A stretch of DNA of 64,000 bases from Scortum barcoo. Its lineage: Eukaryota > Chordata > Actinopteri > Centrarchiformes > Terapontidae. The stretch lies in contig CM041553.1 of the NCBI GenBank assembly GCA_023238725.1, positions 13,513,001-13,577,000 on the forward strand. The letters run 5' to 3'. This document shows positions 1 through 11,724 of the stretch, piece after piece. The position numbers and the translations under genes were made by a program. The notes below the pieces were generated by a model that saw only the letters and a program-made list of their open reading frames with translations, did no database searches and had not been told where the DNA came from. Positions within the stretch are counted from its first letter, which is position 1; every line of letters starts with the position of its first letter.

Positions 1-130
1 GTTTATAAGAGCTAGAAAAGAAATGAGATGATAGCAGTGAGATTGAACCTAAACAGTAAAGTTGCAGGCTGCAAGATCGAATCGATGAGCTGAAAGATGC
101 TAAAATGAGACTGTCCTCCTAAACAGGTGA
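1..130 (+). repeat. Dispersed teleost repeat, family 1, copy 1 (partial)
   Basis: Contains gagatgatagcagtgagatt and gaacctaaacagtaaagttg, related to gtgagatgagagcagcgaga at 7307. A possible tail, aaaatattgatctgtgcagc tttaa, lies at about 612-636. Confidence 0.5.
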
Positions 131-3100
131 CCCAGAGTGACATATATTGTTAAGGTGTTATTTTGAACTATTTTACTCTTTGTGAAGCACTTTGTGACCT
201 TGCTCTGTGCAAGGTGCTATACTGAATGAATGTTTCTTACTTACCCACAAAACCTTCCACTGACCACAGTAACCCTGAGAGTGAGGAAAGAAGTCAGATG
301 ACAGTTTTATAAAGAGACATACATGTAGAAAGGAAGTCAGTGTTTCCAACTGTCAAATCTTTTTACTTAAATCATGACTATGATCGTCCCTGAAATGTTG
401 ACCAAATGTCTGTTATTGTAGCCATGACGGTGAGGATCCTCAACGCAATAGTCCAGGAATTTTAATCTGATGAACCTGACCAAGTTATTTTTGTGCCTAA
501 AACCAGCAAAATCTGACCCTCATTTTTCGTTTCTGGATGATATTCTCCAGTCAGTTCATCACTATGAGCAACTCGTTTGACAGTAAGTGGCCATATTTTT
601 GATAAATATGAAAAATATTGATCTGTGCAGCTTTAATCTTTGTGTGACTGGCTCCTTTCGCTTTTCTTCCTATAGGCAAACAACAGTTTTGTAATTTTTC
701 ACAATGGTGCACCTTGTCTAGTATACTTAACAAGCAAAAAAGTGTGCCAACCTCTAAAAACAATGTCAAGACACCAAAACAAACCACAAAAAGTGTCAAA
801 CATTACCAATGTTGTGCCTTGGTTGGTTTCATTTAGTCTATAAAATGTCAGGGAACAGTAATAAAAATGATCATCACCTGCAGATATTTGCCATTTTTGC
901 TTGATAAATGACAAATGATTAACTAAATTTTCAGAAGGTGTTGACTACTAATTTCAGGGCTAACAGAAAGCAAACTCTAACTGTACTTTGGAGAACACAC
1001 ATGTTGTAAAAGAACAGAAATGTATTGCTTTTCTCAGTGGTTGGGCCCTAATTGCTGCACAAAAGAATAATGAAGTGTGTTGGCTTCCAAGAGAAACCTT
1101 TGGTCCCAGCCACTTCCCTTCACCTTCTCCAGAGTGGGCATTCCTTTATAGATTAGCTGGAAATCTTTCCTGTCCTATCGAGGATAATCCCCCGGACAAG
1201 GCTGCCCGGCTCTCATATTAAGAATGATTTCGGCACAGTGAATTCCGGTCGAGTCAAGCCTCCGCTTTCATGTTATGATGTGGCTGTTCCAGTTGTTATA
1301 CGTACCTTGTGGAGAGAATAGGAGCAGACAGAAGAAAGGAGAGGAAAAGAGGGCAGCATTTTTTTTTTGACTGTTCAAACAGAGTTCAAAGTCATCATGT
1401 GGATTTGAAACATGAATTAAGGTCACTGATACACAACAGCCCAGTCAATTTGAAAGAAAGCGTGTGTGGGTGGGTGTGTGTGGCTTGAACAAGGGTGTCT
1501 GGGAGTTAACTTTTTAAGACGTTTGAGGTCTCGCGGATGTTTCCACATCAGGTTTTCCTTCAGCCTCACACACACTACCCACCACATAGCAGAACATTCA
1601 TCAGGAGTGTATTAGTATGAATGAGAATTACAAGGAAGCGCGGGTGCACATGAGCTTTTTTTTCCCTCCTGGGGTCACACAGAAGAGAATGACTCACGTG
1701 TATTTACTCCACATAATGTGATTTAAAAGTGACTGAGAGGACAGTGCTGCCTTTAAGATAACAGGAAGCTTTAATTATCCCCGTGGCAAAATTGGGTATA
1801 GTGGGTTAGTTAAGCTGCTGTGATGTGATTCTATTTTCATTTTTAAACTGAAACAAATGAGCCGAGTTCATTTTCTTTTTGTCCTTTTTGGAATGATTTT
1901 GTGAATACGGGGAACGATTTGGCAACAGAGCCAGTAAGCTCAGCTTTATTTAGTTCAGCTCATTTTAGTCAAATTCAATAGTGTATAAAATAAAATCTGC
2001 GAGGATTGCTGTAGGCAGCGAGCTGTCACACTCTCTTTACTCGACTGCAGATTTTTGTAAGCAAAGGCAAGCAAGAGAAAATGGCTCCCTAACAAGATTT
2101 ATAATTTTACGCCAAGGGTTCAAGCTTTGGCTCATTCCCGCTGAGTGGGATTGGTCAGCATCTATAATTTTAATTTATTCATGGAAACACTGCACTGTGT
2201 TCCTCCTTATAGTGACTGTGTCAGAGGAGATGTGGGTCCAATAAGAACATAATACCAGAATTAGCCATGGAAAAGCCTCCTCTGATGGAGCACGAGGAGA
2301 AAAGACTGGCTTATTTCAAGCTAAAGTGAAAAGGACAGTATGGGCAAGACAGGGGTTTTAGTGGTTTTACAATTCAGTGGTGGTGTTTGAAAGCACAGTC
2401 TTTCAGCAACGTGGGTGGCACGGTTGTTCCTAGCATCTCCGCTATTGTATTGTCATTGGCTCTATGCACTTGTCAGCGTCATTGCTCACTTTCTCAGGAT
2501 AAATGTTGATTTTGCTTTACGTACAGAAAGCCGAGGCAGCAGCGCTTTGATTTGTGAAATTGCCATGGCCCCGGTGTGAGAGCTTGTGTCACTGCAGATG
2601 TCCAAATTCCTCTGACATGTTTATTGTTTTCTTTTATTTCGCGGAGGCCTTTCTGCACAGCTCCAGCACCGCTGTTCCTGTAGCTGCTCCTCCATGCAAA
2701 ATCTTGTGTGTGTCGTGTAAACAGAGAAGCAGAAAATAACAAGCACAAGAAAAGGGAACATTTCCACCCAAGCGTCGTCCTCCCTTTTTCTCCCCAGCCC
2801 CCTTCAGTGTACCCACCACTTGTTGTCCTTTATTTGTGGCCTAAGTGCTTTGGCATTAAATCTTATTATTTTTTGGTAAATAAACCAGTTTCTGGTAGGA
2901 ATTACACACAACTTGGTGTGAGGTCCTTTTCAGAAAGGGGCCTGGATCCTTTTATCTAAAATGTTTTCTATTTCTGCTTTTGTAAGACACTTTTGACTGC
3001 TTTGAAAGAGAGAAACAAGGTTTTTCTTGCGTTTCTGGGGGTGAGGTTGGGGATTTTTCTCAGCATTGTGGTGAGATTTATTCGAAGAGGCTGCATTTTT

Positions 3101-3144
3101 TCCTGATTTCCCTCTTTGTTCTCTGTAAGTAGTTCCAGGTCCCC

Positions 3145-3178
<34 letters not shown>

Positions 3179-4053
3179 ATCTGTGTGTGTGTGTGTGTCT
3201 AAACGTGCACGGAGAGCACTGTGATTTTGCGCATGGGTTTGTGTGTGTGTGTGTGTGTGTGTGTGTTTGGAGCACATGTGTGAATGTGTGTGCGTGAGGG
3301 TGAGGCGGGGACTTGATGTGACACCTGCTGTTGGGATGAATAGGGTCAGTGGCAGGGCCCTTCAGCAGGCAGCAGCTGCTTGTTCTCACTGCAAGCCCAA
3401 CTCTCTCAGCGCTCCAAAGCCTCCAGCACTACAACTGAGGCCCTGACACGACACATAGTGCCCCCTACCATCACCACCCATCATTACAGTTATTATCTTC
3501 AAGCATTGCAATTCCCCCTCTCCCAGGGTCACAGACTTAATCATTTGGAAGGAAATGTAAAATTGACCTGGGGAAAACATCAAAAACTGACTTCAATTTC
3601 CATTCTTGCGCTCTCTGGATGCAGGAAGAGGTTTCCAGACAGCTGCTGACAGACAAAGATTCTTGGTATTTGGTTGGTCTGACCTGTCTACGCTCTCTCG
3701 CTGTGTGGTAGTCTGCCCTGCGTGTGACTTAGTGGGTCTGAAAACATTCCCTGTGGCATAACAGAGGAAGAGGGCAGAAGATAAACAGTGCGGTATGAAA
3801 ACACCAGTCTGTGTTTTAGCATTGTTACAAATGCCTCTTAAATGACTTTGACTGTAAATGTGTCATCTTTCTTGGTATATTCTTATCTTGAAAAACAGCA
3901 TCATGATAATTAATAACAGACATCACATGGTACGCAGTGACTTTTTCCCTCCACGACAGCATTGTGATTTGTCTCACCAACATTCTTCAGAATTTATTGC
4001 GAAGGCAGCAGAGATACAGTATCTTCCCTTATCTATCCACCAGAGGTCAGCCT
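131..4053. other. Flank downstream of the nephronectin-like gene
   Basis: No gene is supported. Contains the CA/TG cluster and a possible repeat tail near 612-636. Minus-strand frames here show no MAM-domain pattern. Confidence 0.6.
3148..3267. repeat. CA then TG microsatellite cluster
   Basis: A CA tract (3148-3176) is followed after four bases by a TG tract (3181-3199), then another TG tract (about 3240-3267). The first two arms are complementary. Confidence 0.95.
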
Positions 4054-4059
4054 TTTATT
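4054..4059 (-). terminator. Candidate polyadenylation signal of nephronectin-like gene
   Basis: AATAAA on the minus strand, about 520 nt past the stop codon; a second AATAAA lies at 3993-3998. A plausible 3' UTR end, judged from motif and distance only. Confidence 0.4.
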
Positions 4060-4576
4060 AACAAATTCTGATGAAGTCTCCCAAAATGTTTTTTTTTTCC
4101 CAAGAAAAAAACTTTAATGGAATATAAATTAAATTACCACTAATTCATAAGCCGTATTTGCAATTCTGTGCAGCATCTCGCTGGACAAAGTGTATTCCAC
4201 TGGTGATGTCAGTGCAAGGAAAACCTCCTGTCATCACAGTCCATTTTTGGGCTGAAGCACACAAGCAAAGTACAGAGTGTGGTCCTGTTACAGTGCACTT
4301 GTTAAATGAAGGGTTCCTTCAACAAACATCAAACAGGCAAGTAATGGGTGCTGGGTGCTATCCCAGGTTTTTGCCTTGTTGACTAGAAATAACAACCTTT
4401 ACCAGAAAACAGCAACAAGGTTTCCATTTGTGTTGAAAATTACTATTACTTGACAAAATACTTGACATTACAGCATGTTCTCACCTCTGTTAACCATTTT
4501 CTAAATCCTGAACACAACCTAAATTACTCTCTAAGGCTGCATGTCCCTTTTCTTTTGAGCCATGTAGGCTGCAGCT

Positions 4577-4785
4577 CTAAGATGAAGGTTGTATAGGCTT
4601 GGTCCTCTTGGAGAGTTTGTAGTGGAAGTACATGGCAGCCTTGGACTGTGGGGCTCTCCTGGGCCAGCAGGTGCGTCCATTGCCGAAGTAGTCCTCTAAA
4701 CACTGACAGGTGTAGGAACCATCTGTGTTGACACACTGAGCATGGCGGCTGCAGTGGTGAGACCCGGTTAAACATTCATCCTTAT
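4577..4785 (-). CDS. Nephronectin-like last exon: calcium-binding EGF 5 and basic tail
   Basis: Encodes DKDECLTGSHHCSRHAQCVN, then TDGSYTCQCLEDYFGNGRTC, then about 29 residues, WPRRAPQSKAAMYFHYKLSK and RTKPIQPSS, and TAG at 4579-4577. No good GT donor is visible between the last cysteine and the stop, so this looks like the terminal exon. Acceptor CTCCACAG. Confidence 0.88.
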
Positions 4786-5798
4786 CTGTGGAGAGGAGGA
4801 GAGTCGATGACTGCCTGTTAGATATTTAATCATTTCTTATCAGAGCTAGGCTGCTTCATAGCTAAGTCGTACAAGCTCGGCATGGGGCGAGCAAAGGGTT
4901 TTGGAGAAGTGTCTGTTGTCAAACCTGCTCGAAAGATAATTTTGCAATGCTCATCACATGGACGACAACAAAAACAGCTCGTGGGTGAGCCCACAGCTGA
5001 GTGGGTGAGCTATGAGTGCTCATCAAATAAACATGGTCTCTGGATCCTCTGCTGCCAAAGCACATCCTCACATGATCCCTCTCTCTGCCAATTAACACAG
5101 ATGAGGAGAACATGTGGAGCTGCACCGTGATCCATTTAGTCATTTACAGGATTGGACATGGAACAGATCTAGATGTGGCTTCAAAAAATGTCATACACAG
5201 GCATCCCGGTGGCCTCGTGGTCTAGGACACATTACAAGTCACTTTAACATCCCTGAGTCGGTTGTGGCGGGGGACTTCTGTTGCATGACATCGGCTTTAC
5301 TCTCTCCCTGTGTTTCCTGTTTGTCCCCAACGTCAAATTATGTCAAAATATTCAAAGAAAACCTCACACATACCTTAACATTCAAGCACATACACGCACT
5401 TCCTCACATATACCACCATTTAATGAGATTTCATGAGAAACATATGACCATCTGCTTAACAACAACGTGGAACTACTGGGTATTAAAGTGTTCTAAAAAC
5501 ACATTACATCATGAACTTAGTTTAATAACAAAGACCACACCTCGACACTGCAGCGAGCCCTGGAGGGTCCCCATCAAGAAGCCGTCTTGGCACACACAGA
5601 CAAAGCTGGCAAAAGTGTTCCTGCAGGTCTGCCGCGGTGGACACACATCAGCATCCTGCTGACACTCGTCCACATCTGCAACGCAACACAAACATGTGTC
5701 AAACACCAGCACACACATTTGGCTAATTTCATTGCACAACAGCCTGGATTTTTGGCCTTCTCGTCCACACAACCCAACCCACCCTCACCATTTGAAAA

Positions 5799-5850
<52 letters not shown>

Positions 5851-8800
5851 AACTTCTCAAGGACAAGGTGCCTAAATGTTTCTTGTCTTTGCCCAAAACA
5901 ATAATTACCTTCAAAAAGACACGAGAGGCACAAATGAGTACCTTGACCTTGTAACCACGTATTTGTACTGATGCTTTGAACGATGCATGGCTGTTCAACA
6001 ACAAGGAATGACCTAAACGCACAAATGTTTCACATCAGGTGTGCAGAATGAAGTCCATTATAGCGTCTTCTGGGATACATTTTCCAATAAAACATCTAAA
6101 AACAGGTTTATTATAGACATACGCGGCTACATCCATTATCTTATCTAACATTTAAACTTAAACTTTACAGGACAATCCCTTAAGATGAGGATATATATTT
6201 CTGTAACTCCTTTTGACAAATGCAATTTCTGCGTTCTTTAAAGTGACTATTATTGAAACAGCTCAGAAAGCTTTACTGCTAACTAAACTAACTTTACTGC
6301 TCCCTGTACAGTACCTGGTATACATGTCCTACACTACTTTAAACACAGTTGTGCATCTGTGAGGCAGAAGCTATGATTTTTCCCTGTCTTGGATGCTGAA
6401 TCGTTCCCACAGTGTGGAAATGTCTTAACAGCCGTGAGAGAGGCTGTTGAAGGCTCGCTTCATTACAGGACAGGAGGTGTCTATTGCCGAGTTTTTCCAG
6501 AGGGGACTTCAGTCATAAAGCGGTTGGACGCTGAGGAGAGAGTCCAGGGTATGTTTTTCTTTACGCAGGGTAATTAAAGGCTTTTCACCATTGAGTGGAC
6601 AAACCCAGTGGAGAGGTGCCACAGGTAAGTTCGCTGCAGGTAGTTAACTTAAGTTAACATAATGTGCATGGGAAGCTGTGTGCATCACCCGCTCTACAAA
6701 TAAAGCAAAATAGAAAAGACGTGGCGATGCATGGTGGTGGTAACAACAGCAAAGAGGAAGACTGAGGCCACAGTGATTCACTATGCTGCTGTTTGCTACT
6801 CAGTTTGGTACTCAGCAACATAAACTGCATTTTGATGAATTAGGGACAAAATTAAGAAACACAGTCTAGTACAAAAGTCTTTTTGACAGTATTTTAACAG
6901 CCATTTAATAGCAAACACACTGTTGCAAAGAAGACTTTATGGTCTGACAGTGAAGTTTATCCTGTATTAACCATTACTGGCTAGAAACACAACATTCACG
7001 TTATCATTCTTTAAGTTCATATGGCAAATTTGTTAGCAAGCACTAGCCTGTTTACTCAGCCAGCAGGTATGTAGCAACATGAAGAGTCATATTGAGCTGT
7101 GTTTTCTTGCTCATTCACTTTCATTTTAGTTTTGCTTTTGGTCTCCACAAACTCGTGAGAAGCACATCTGATGTTGCCAAATCCTCCAGTGCTCACAAGC
7201 TAGTCTTTAACTTTGTCTTTCTCCTGTTTGGACCTTTGGAGTAGGTAGCGTAGAGCAGGTTTTTAAAGCTTCTGGCTGAAAGAAAACTGCTTCCTGCTGG
7301 AAACGGTGAGATGAGAGCAGCGAGAGTGAACCAACACCAAAACAATGAGCTCTAAGAAGATAAATTCCCACAGAGTTTCATCTCTGATACATCCCTCACT
7401 ACTTATTAATTAGAGTTAAATAACAATCCCAAATATGAACATGATGTCAGACTGAGTAATGCCGTGAGTAGAAATGATTATACTATCAGGCTAAGAAGAA
7501 CCATGAAAATCTCTAAATCTAAATGAAGTGAGGCCCATTTCTACAGTAATTGACCATATTGATAAGCTGAGGGGTGTTTCTGAAGGAGCATCACCTTCAC
7601 AGGTCTTGTTGTCAGCAGCCAGGTGGAGGCCGGGGGGACAGAGACAGCGCACCGCTCCCCCTCTCTCCATCTGGCAACCAAACTGGCAGCGCAGGGAGAA
7701 ACATGCGGCCTCTCCTGGAAGACAGACAGGGTAACACTGGCTGAGGATAGGTCAGAAAGATCACCACAGCGAGAACACACACACACACTCTCTCTGTCAT
7801 ACCACCACAGCACTGGAGTACAGTCTCTGCAAAACCCGGACTGGTAATGAAAGCGTAAACAAAAATGGTGACGAAATGCTACTCAAAAACAAAAATCAGT
7901 GCCGTACATTTTTTGCCCTTTAAATACTCTATTTGTTATGGTATCACTTTCTATAATATAAACTGTGAACTTCTGACATAAACATTTACGTTAGCCTAAA
8001 ATGGTGTGTAAACTGAGTACCAAGCCCTCAGACACTTTAACCTCCTATTATGGTATAAATGGCTTTTTTGTGGAAAATGTGATCCAACATCAGAAATATC
8101 ATTTGTCACTTTAGAGATTGTCTTCATTTGCGCTTTAGATACTGGACTGTAAGTTTTAGATATACAATTTAAACAGGAAATTACTCACTGGTGCAGGTGT
8201 ATCCATCTGCGCTGAGTGTGTATCCAGGTTCGCAGTAACAGCGATAGCTACCGTGCGTATTCATGCAGCGCTGGGAACATGGTCTCTCCAGGAAACCGCA
8301 CTCATTCACATCTGGAGTCAATGTGAAACATTATTCGCAGCAGCAGATAGAAATCCTTGCAGTAAATAATGCAGGAGAACACAGGTAATGGTTAAGAAAT
8401 TAGAAACATAAGACAGACAGTTATTTTGCACATTAAACTCTACCTTCATCGCAGTGAGGTCCTTTATAGCCTGTGGAGCACATACACTTGTCTGGTCCCA
8501 CACATTTTCCATTGACACATGGCTTCTTGCACACCGCTGTGAAGGATGAAAAACACAATAAAAATCTTATTCATGCCGACATCACTAACATCTTTACACT
8601 GGTATGTAATAAAAACCATCATTGTTGTAAAAATACAATACATGAATTTAAAAACAAAGGCATCACTTATTTTTTTGTCCACTTGAGGACAACAAAAAAA
8701 GCTGTGAAGACAGCATTGACATGCATCATGCTGTAAACATTTTATGATCCAATGTCATGCCAAATGTATCTGTCCGTTTATCTCTGTTTTGGTCCCCACC

Positions 8801-9847
8801 AACTCCTGATTGAAAAATTTTTTAAAATCTGATTATTTAGCTGCTAAATGCTCCACTATGTTCACCAGTCAGTCTAGCGACTGCACGCAGTGCTTTGTCT
8901 GCCATTTGGTGGTCTGTCCGTTTTTAATTTTTTTTTGTCTTTTTAGTTGTGACCATGTAGGCATGATATCACATTTTAATCCTTTTTTTGTGTCCATCAA
9001 CAGCTTTTACATTATATATGGTGAATTCAGGCATTGGCAGTATAGAAATATTGATTAACGCAGCTTTAAATGAATACTCAATTTCAAGTAAAAATCCTTG
9101 AATTCATAGTTTTGCATAAGCAGATGTGCAAAAAGCAGTATTAGCACAATTATTATAAGGTATTATGTTTCAGAGTGATTTATATAAAAATATTGGAATA
9201 TTACTTATACATTCAGTACAATACATTTATTTTTACCTACTTTACACAGTGCTCAGTCGTGTCATCTCAAACAGTGTGATGTATTTTGTTAACTCATCAC
9301 ACGTTTTCATCACAAATATATATAAAATCTTAATCTGCAAAGTTACTTTAGTCATCTGACTATAGTTATAGTTACTATAGTGAAAAAATATTAAACTCCC
9401 TTTTGATATGTAGTCAAGTAAAAGAGTAAAGTGGCATAAAATGGAAATACATTGCAGAGCACAAGTACCTCAAAACTGTACTTAAGTGCAGTATTTGAGT
9501 GAATTTACTTTCCACCACTAATGATTCTAATCTTGATATGTTTGTTTAGAGGAAAAGACAAGTACTATAAGAGGGAAATACCAAGAAGAGAATCTGAAAA
9601 TGCCAGAATCTAAACTTCCTCACACTTATTTCCTAGTATTTGTTGTTCTGCTGAGATGCTGAACTGAACCTGTGAACTGTGGGTAATAATTCATTGTAGC
9701 TTTGCTGTCTTTGAATTGCTGACTGACTTACGGTGACAAATGCCGTTAACATTCCTCCATCCCAAACAACAGGAAGTGGTCTGACCATAGCTACAGAGTC
9801 CTGGCTGTGCGCGACCCCCAGTGTGCTCCAGCGCATCCTCCTCTGAC
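4577..9847 (-). CDS. Nephronectin/EGFL6-like secreted EGF-repeat protein, 6 exons, 5' end not found
   Basis: Six exons with matching phases (116, 93, 123, 120, 135 and 209 nt) encode about 265 residues. They give a module LCSYGQTTSCCLGW, a non-calcium EGF (CVGPDKCMCSTGYKGPHC), a calcium-type EGF (DVNECGFLERPCSQRC), a third EGF (CQFGCQMERGGAVRCLCPPG), two more calcium-type EGFs (DVDECQQDADVC and DKDECLTGSHHC) and a basic tail ending YKLSKRTKPIQPSS-stop. Domain order and exon phases match NPNT and EGFL6, extracellular matrix ligands of integrins; VWCE is also related. Unlike those, no linker, RGD or MAM domain precedes the stop. The signal-peptide exon was not located, so the model is incomplete at the 5' end. 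It lies head to tail with HHIP on the same strand. Which of NPNT, EGFL6 or another paralogue it is cannot be settled by eye. Confidence 0.85.
4786..5540 (-). other. Last intron of the nephronectin-like gene
   Basis: 755 bp between exon e and the terminal exon; contains the SINE-like element at 5204-5350. Confidence 0.8.
5204..5350 (+). repeat. Degenerate tRNA-derived-like SINE in intron of nephronectin-like gene
   Basis: Starts cccggtggcctcgtggtcta (A-box-like), followed by a weak B-box-like ctgagtcggttgtgg, then the body ttgcatgacatcggctttac and tctctccctgtgtttcctgt. This order matches a very common teleost SINE-type repeat known to me by its TTGCATGTCATCCC...CTCTCCCTGTTTCCTGTC body. It is antisense to the gene. 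Confidence 0.65.
5541..5675 (-). CDS. Nephronectin-like exon e: calcium-binding EGF 4
   Basis: Encodes DVDECQQDADVCPPRQTCRN, then TFASFVCVCQDGFLMGTLQG, then SLQCR. It parallels the CP..R.CVNTFGSY module of NPNT and EGFL6. Acceptor GTTGCAG, donor GTGTGG, phase 1 out. Confidence 0.9.
5802..5848. repeat. CA microsatellite
   Basis: About 23 uninterrupted CA units in the intron between exons d and e of the nephronectin-like gene. Confidence 0.97.
7130..7345 (+). repeat. Dispersed teleost repeat, family 1, copy 2
   Basis: Runs from ttttggtctccacaaactcg through gaaaactgcttcctgctgga to gtgagatgagagcagcgaga. It shares its start with copy 3 and its end with copy 1. Confidence 0.6.
7595..7714 (-). CDS. 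Nephronectin-like exon d: EGF 3
   Basis: Encodes EAACFSLRCQFGCQMERGGA, then VRCLCPPGLHLAADNKTCE. The six-cysteine pattern CQFGC...CLCPPGL.LA.D..TC corresponds to the third EGF of NPNT and EGFL6. Acceptor TCTTCCAG, donor GTGATG. Confidence 0.88.
8189..8311 (-). CDS. Nephronectin-like exon c: calcium-binding EGF 2
   Basis: Encodes DVNECGFLERPCSQRCMNTH, then GSYRCYCEPGYTLSADGYTC. The DVNEC start and the CMNTHGSYRC core are the calcium-binding EGF signature with a hydroxylation-type Asn. Acceptor GACTCCAG, donor GTGAGT. Confidence 0.92.
8444..8536 (-). CDS. Nephronectin-like exon b: EGF 1
   Basis: Encodes PVCKKPCVNGKCVGPDKCMC, then STGYKGPHCDE, a six-cysteine EGF of the CxxxCxNGxC type without calcium-binding residues. 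Acceptor TTCACAG, donor GTAGAG, phase 1 out. Confidence 0.9.
8785..9070 (+). repeat. Dispersed teleost repeat, family 1, copy 3
   Basis: Runs from ttttggtccccaccaactcc through gctgctaaatgctccactat, gttcaccagtcagtctag and the tail atattgattaacgcagcttt. It lies inside an intron of the nephronectin-like gene. Confidence 0.6.
9075..9525 (-). repeat. Dispersed teleost repeat, family 3 (GTACTTAAGT/TTTCCACCACT type)
   Basis: Ends with gtacctcaaaactgtactta, agtgcagtatttgag and ttactttccaccacta, a widespread fish repeat end. An opposite-strand copy starts near 58050. Confidence 0.6.
9732..9847 (-). CDS. Nephronectin-like exon a: cysteine module
   Basis: Encodes SEEDALEHTGGRAQPGLCSY, then GQTTSCCLGWRNVNGICH. 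The pattern CxYG...CCxGW...C matches the N-terminal module of NPNT and EGFL6. Acceptor GCCTCCGCAG, donor GTAAGT, phase 1 out. The open frame continues upstream to an ATG at 9888-9886 (MLNGLITFCPGLRR), a poor signal peptide, so I prefer a separate first exon. Confidence 0.85.
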
Positions 9848-11724
9848 CTGCGGAGGCCGGGACAAAAGGTTATGAGACCATTAAGCATCGTCAAGCCCTC
9901 AGGGCTTCAATTTCGGCGCAGTGCCCACATAGACTGATGTCCTGAACGAAGGAGACATTTAAGTATTAGAAAAGCACATAGGTAGGCTACAGTTCTGTCC
10001 TCACAATGAGTGTGGCTATGAAGCAAGCTAAATAAACTCCTGATTAACAGAGAGGACAACAGCCTTCAGTATAGGACAACTAATTCAATGATCAGGATTA
10101 CAAATCAGAAAAATGAGACACCTTAAACAACGGTTAGGTGAGTTGTACTCCAAAGACACACAGTCACAAGGAAAATGTTTTCACAAAAGTGTCGATTGAT
10201 TGTACTTAGATTGTTCTACATACCAGAAAGAAATAAAACATTACAGATGAAAGATCAACAATAAGTTGTCCCAAAGTAAATAAAATGCAGTAATTCATCA
10301 AGTAAATGTGCATCAAACTGACACCTTCGTACACCTGCACTTTTTATTGGATGACGTGCAGACCAACAATCATAACAGCACTATGACAATCACAGTCGAA
10401 CATACAAACATAAACACAGTGAAAATAATGGAACTAAGAAACAATAAATATCAAAGATTTAAAACAAAAGAATGGGGGAAAAAATTTAAGCCATCAAAAC
10501 CAAAATTCTATAATGAAATGCCACTAATTTACAGTCCAATGTTCAAATAAATATGTGTTAATATATCTTACAGAATCCTCTGAGCACCCTACAAACCATT
10601 CACTGCAGCTGGGTGCTGTAACCACTTATGAAACACCTTCCTCATTCACCAGAAAAGTCCTTATATTCTGCGCAGTAATAATTTCTCCCTCATTAAAATC
10701 TGCTGTCATAAACAAAAGTGCAATAAACTACGGAGGCATTGAACAAGCTTCATTCATAGCTGCTGTTAAATCTCCTCACACCCACAGTGCAATAAGAGGC
10801 TATTAAATGATTAGACACAGGCCAAGAAGGTTCATTTCACATGCTAAACTGTACAGTACCCCCAACAGTCTGTGAGAAAAAGACCCACACTCCCTTACTT
10901 TTTAAAGAAGTTAGATTGCACAGACTCTTGTTGTCCTTCTTGAGCAGCACTTTATTGCTGATTGATGACTTAATTGAAGTGATAAAAATTATTATTATAA
11001 AATCTTTTTTACCTGTCCTGATGATGAGCAACGGAGAGCCTGATGAAATGCACCACCACCACAAAGACCCTTGTGACAATCATTTTCTTCCACCACTGTT
11101 TCTGTTATGACCCTTTAAGTTCATATTAGCCGCCTCTATTCTCCAAGACCTTCTCTGCGTCAAACGAGACCCTCGTTTCGTGATGCGTGCGTGTTTAAAA
11201 GGCAGTTCTAGCAGTGTCTTTCTGTGTTTGAGCGTTCGAGGAGTGGAGGTGGGGTGTGGGGGTCACATGGTGTAATTGTAGGGTGCGAGGGCTGAGAGTA
11301 AGAGGTGTGACAGCTCACCTGTGTGCAAACAGACAAAGAGAGGCTGGGAGACAAACAGAGGACGACAACAGAGGAGGAGTGGAACGCAAGAATGCAAAGA
11401 ACTGAAAAATGTTTATTAGTTATATTATTAGTCAGCAACATTACCAACTCAATGTCTGCTTACTCACTCCTTCTGTATCAGACAGTCTTTATCATCAGAT
11501 GCTTCGTCGTCATTATTCTCAGCTCTTTTAGGACTTTTCGTTTGTGTTGGCGGCGCAGTTACAAACGGCAGCTGACCTCCACTCAGGGTCCCCTTATCCT
11601 CTTTCTCAGTTTCTTATTTGCGCTCTCACATGGTCTTCATCAGCTGGATGACGCAAATGAAACTGTTTCCGAATTCATGACGGTCAAGGTTAACTTTTAA
11701 GTAACAGTTGCAGGAAATTCACTT
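9848..11724. other. Region upstream of known nephronectin-like exons
   Basis: May contain the missing first exon(s). A good minus-strand donor, CAG|GTGAGC (11318-11313), follows a hydrophobic frame, but no ATG is in the required phase. Nothing else is recognised. Confidence 0.5.

Larger units (their letters stand above)
5676..7594 (-). other. Largest visible intron of the nephronectin-like gene
   Basis: 1.9 kb between exons d and e. Contains the CA microsatellite and part of repeat family 1, copy 2. No further EGF exon seen. Confidence 0.8.
8537..9731 (-). other. Intron of the nephronectin-like gene between exons a and b
   Basis: 1.2 kb, filled largely by two dispersed repeats (8785-9070 and 9075-9525). 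Confidence 0.8.

Noticed and set aside
2930..3446. Open frames rich in HT or CV repeats
   Set aside because: Translations of CA/TG microsatellites.
5114..5662. 182-codon open frame on the plus strand
   Set aside because: It runs through a SINE-like repeat and is antisense to the real EGF exon e (5541-5675); no recognisable domain.
11313..11420. Possible signal-peptide exon of the nephronectin-like gene ending at a consensus donor
   Set aside because: The frame that fits the next exon's phase has a stop upstream and no ATG; the other hydrophobic frame has the wrong phase.
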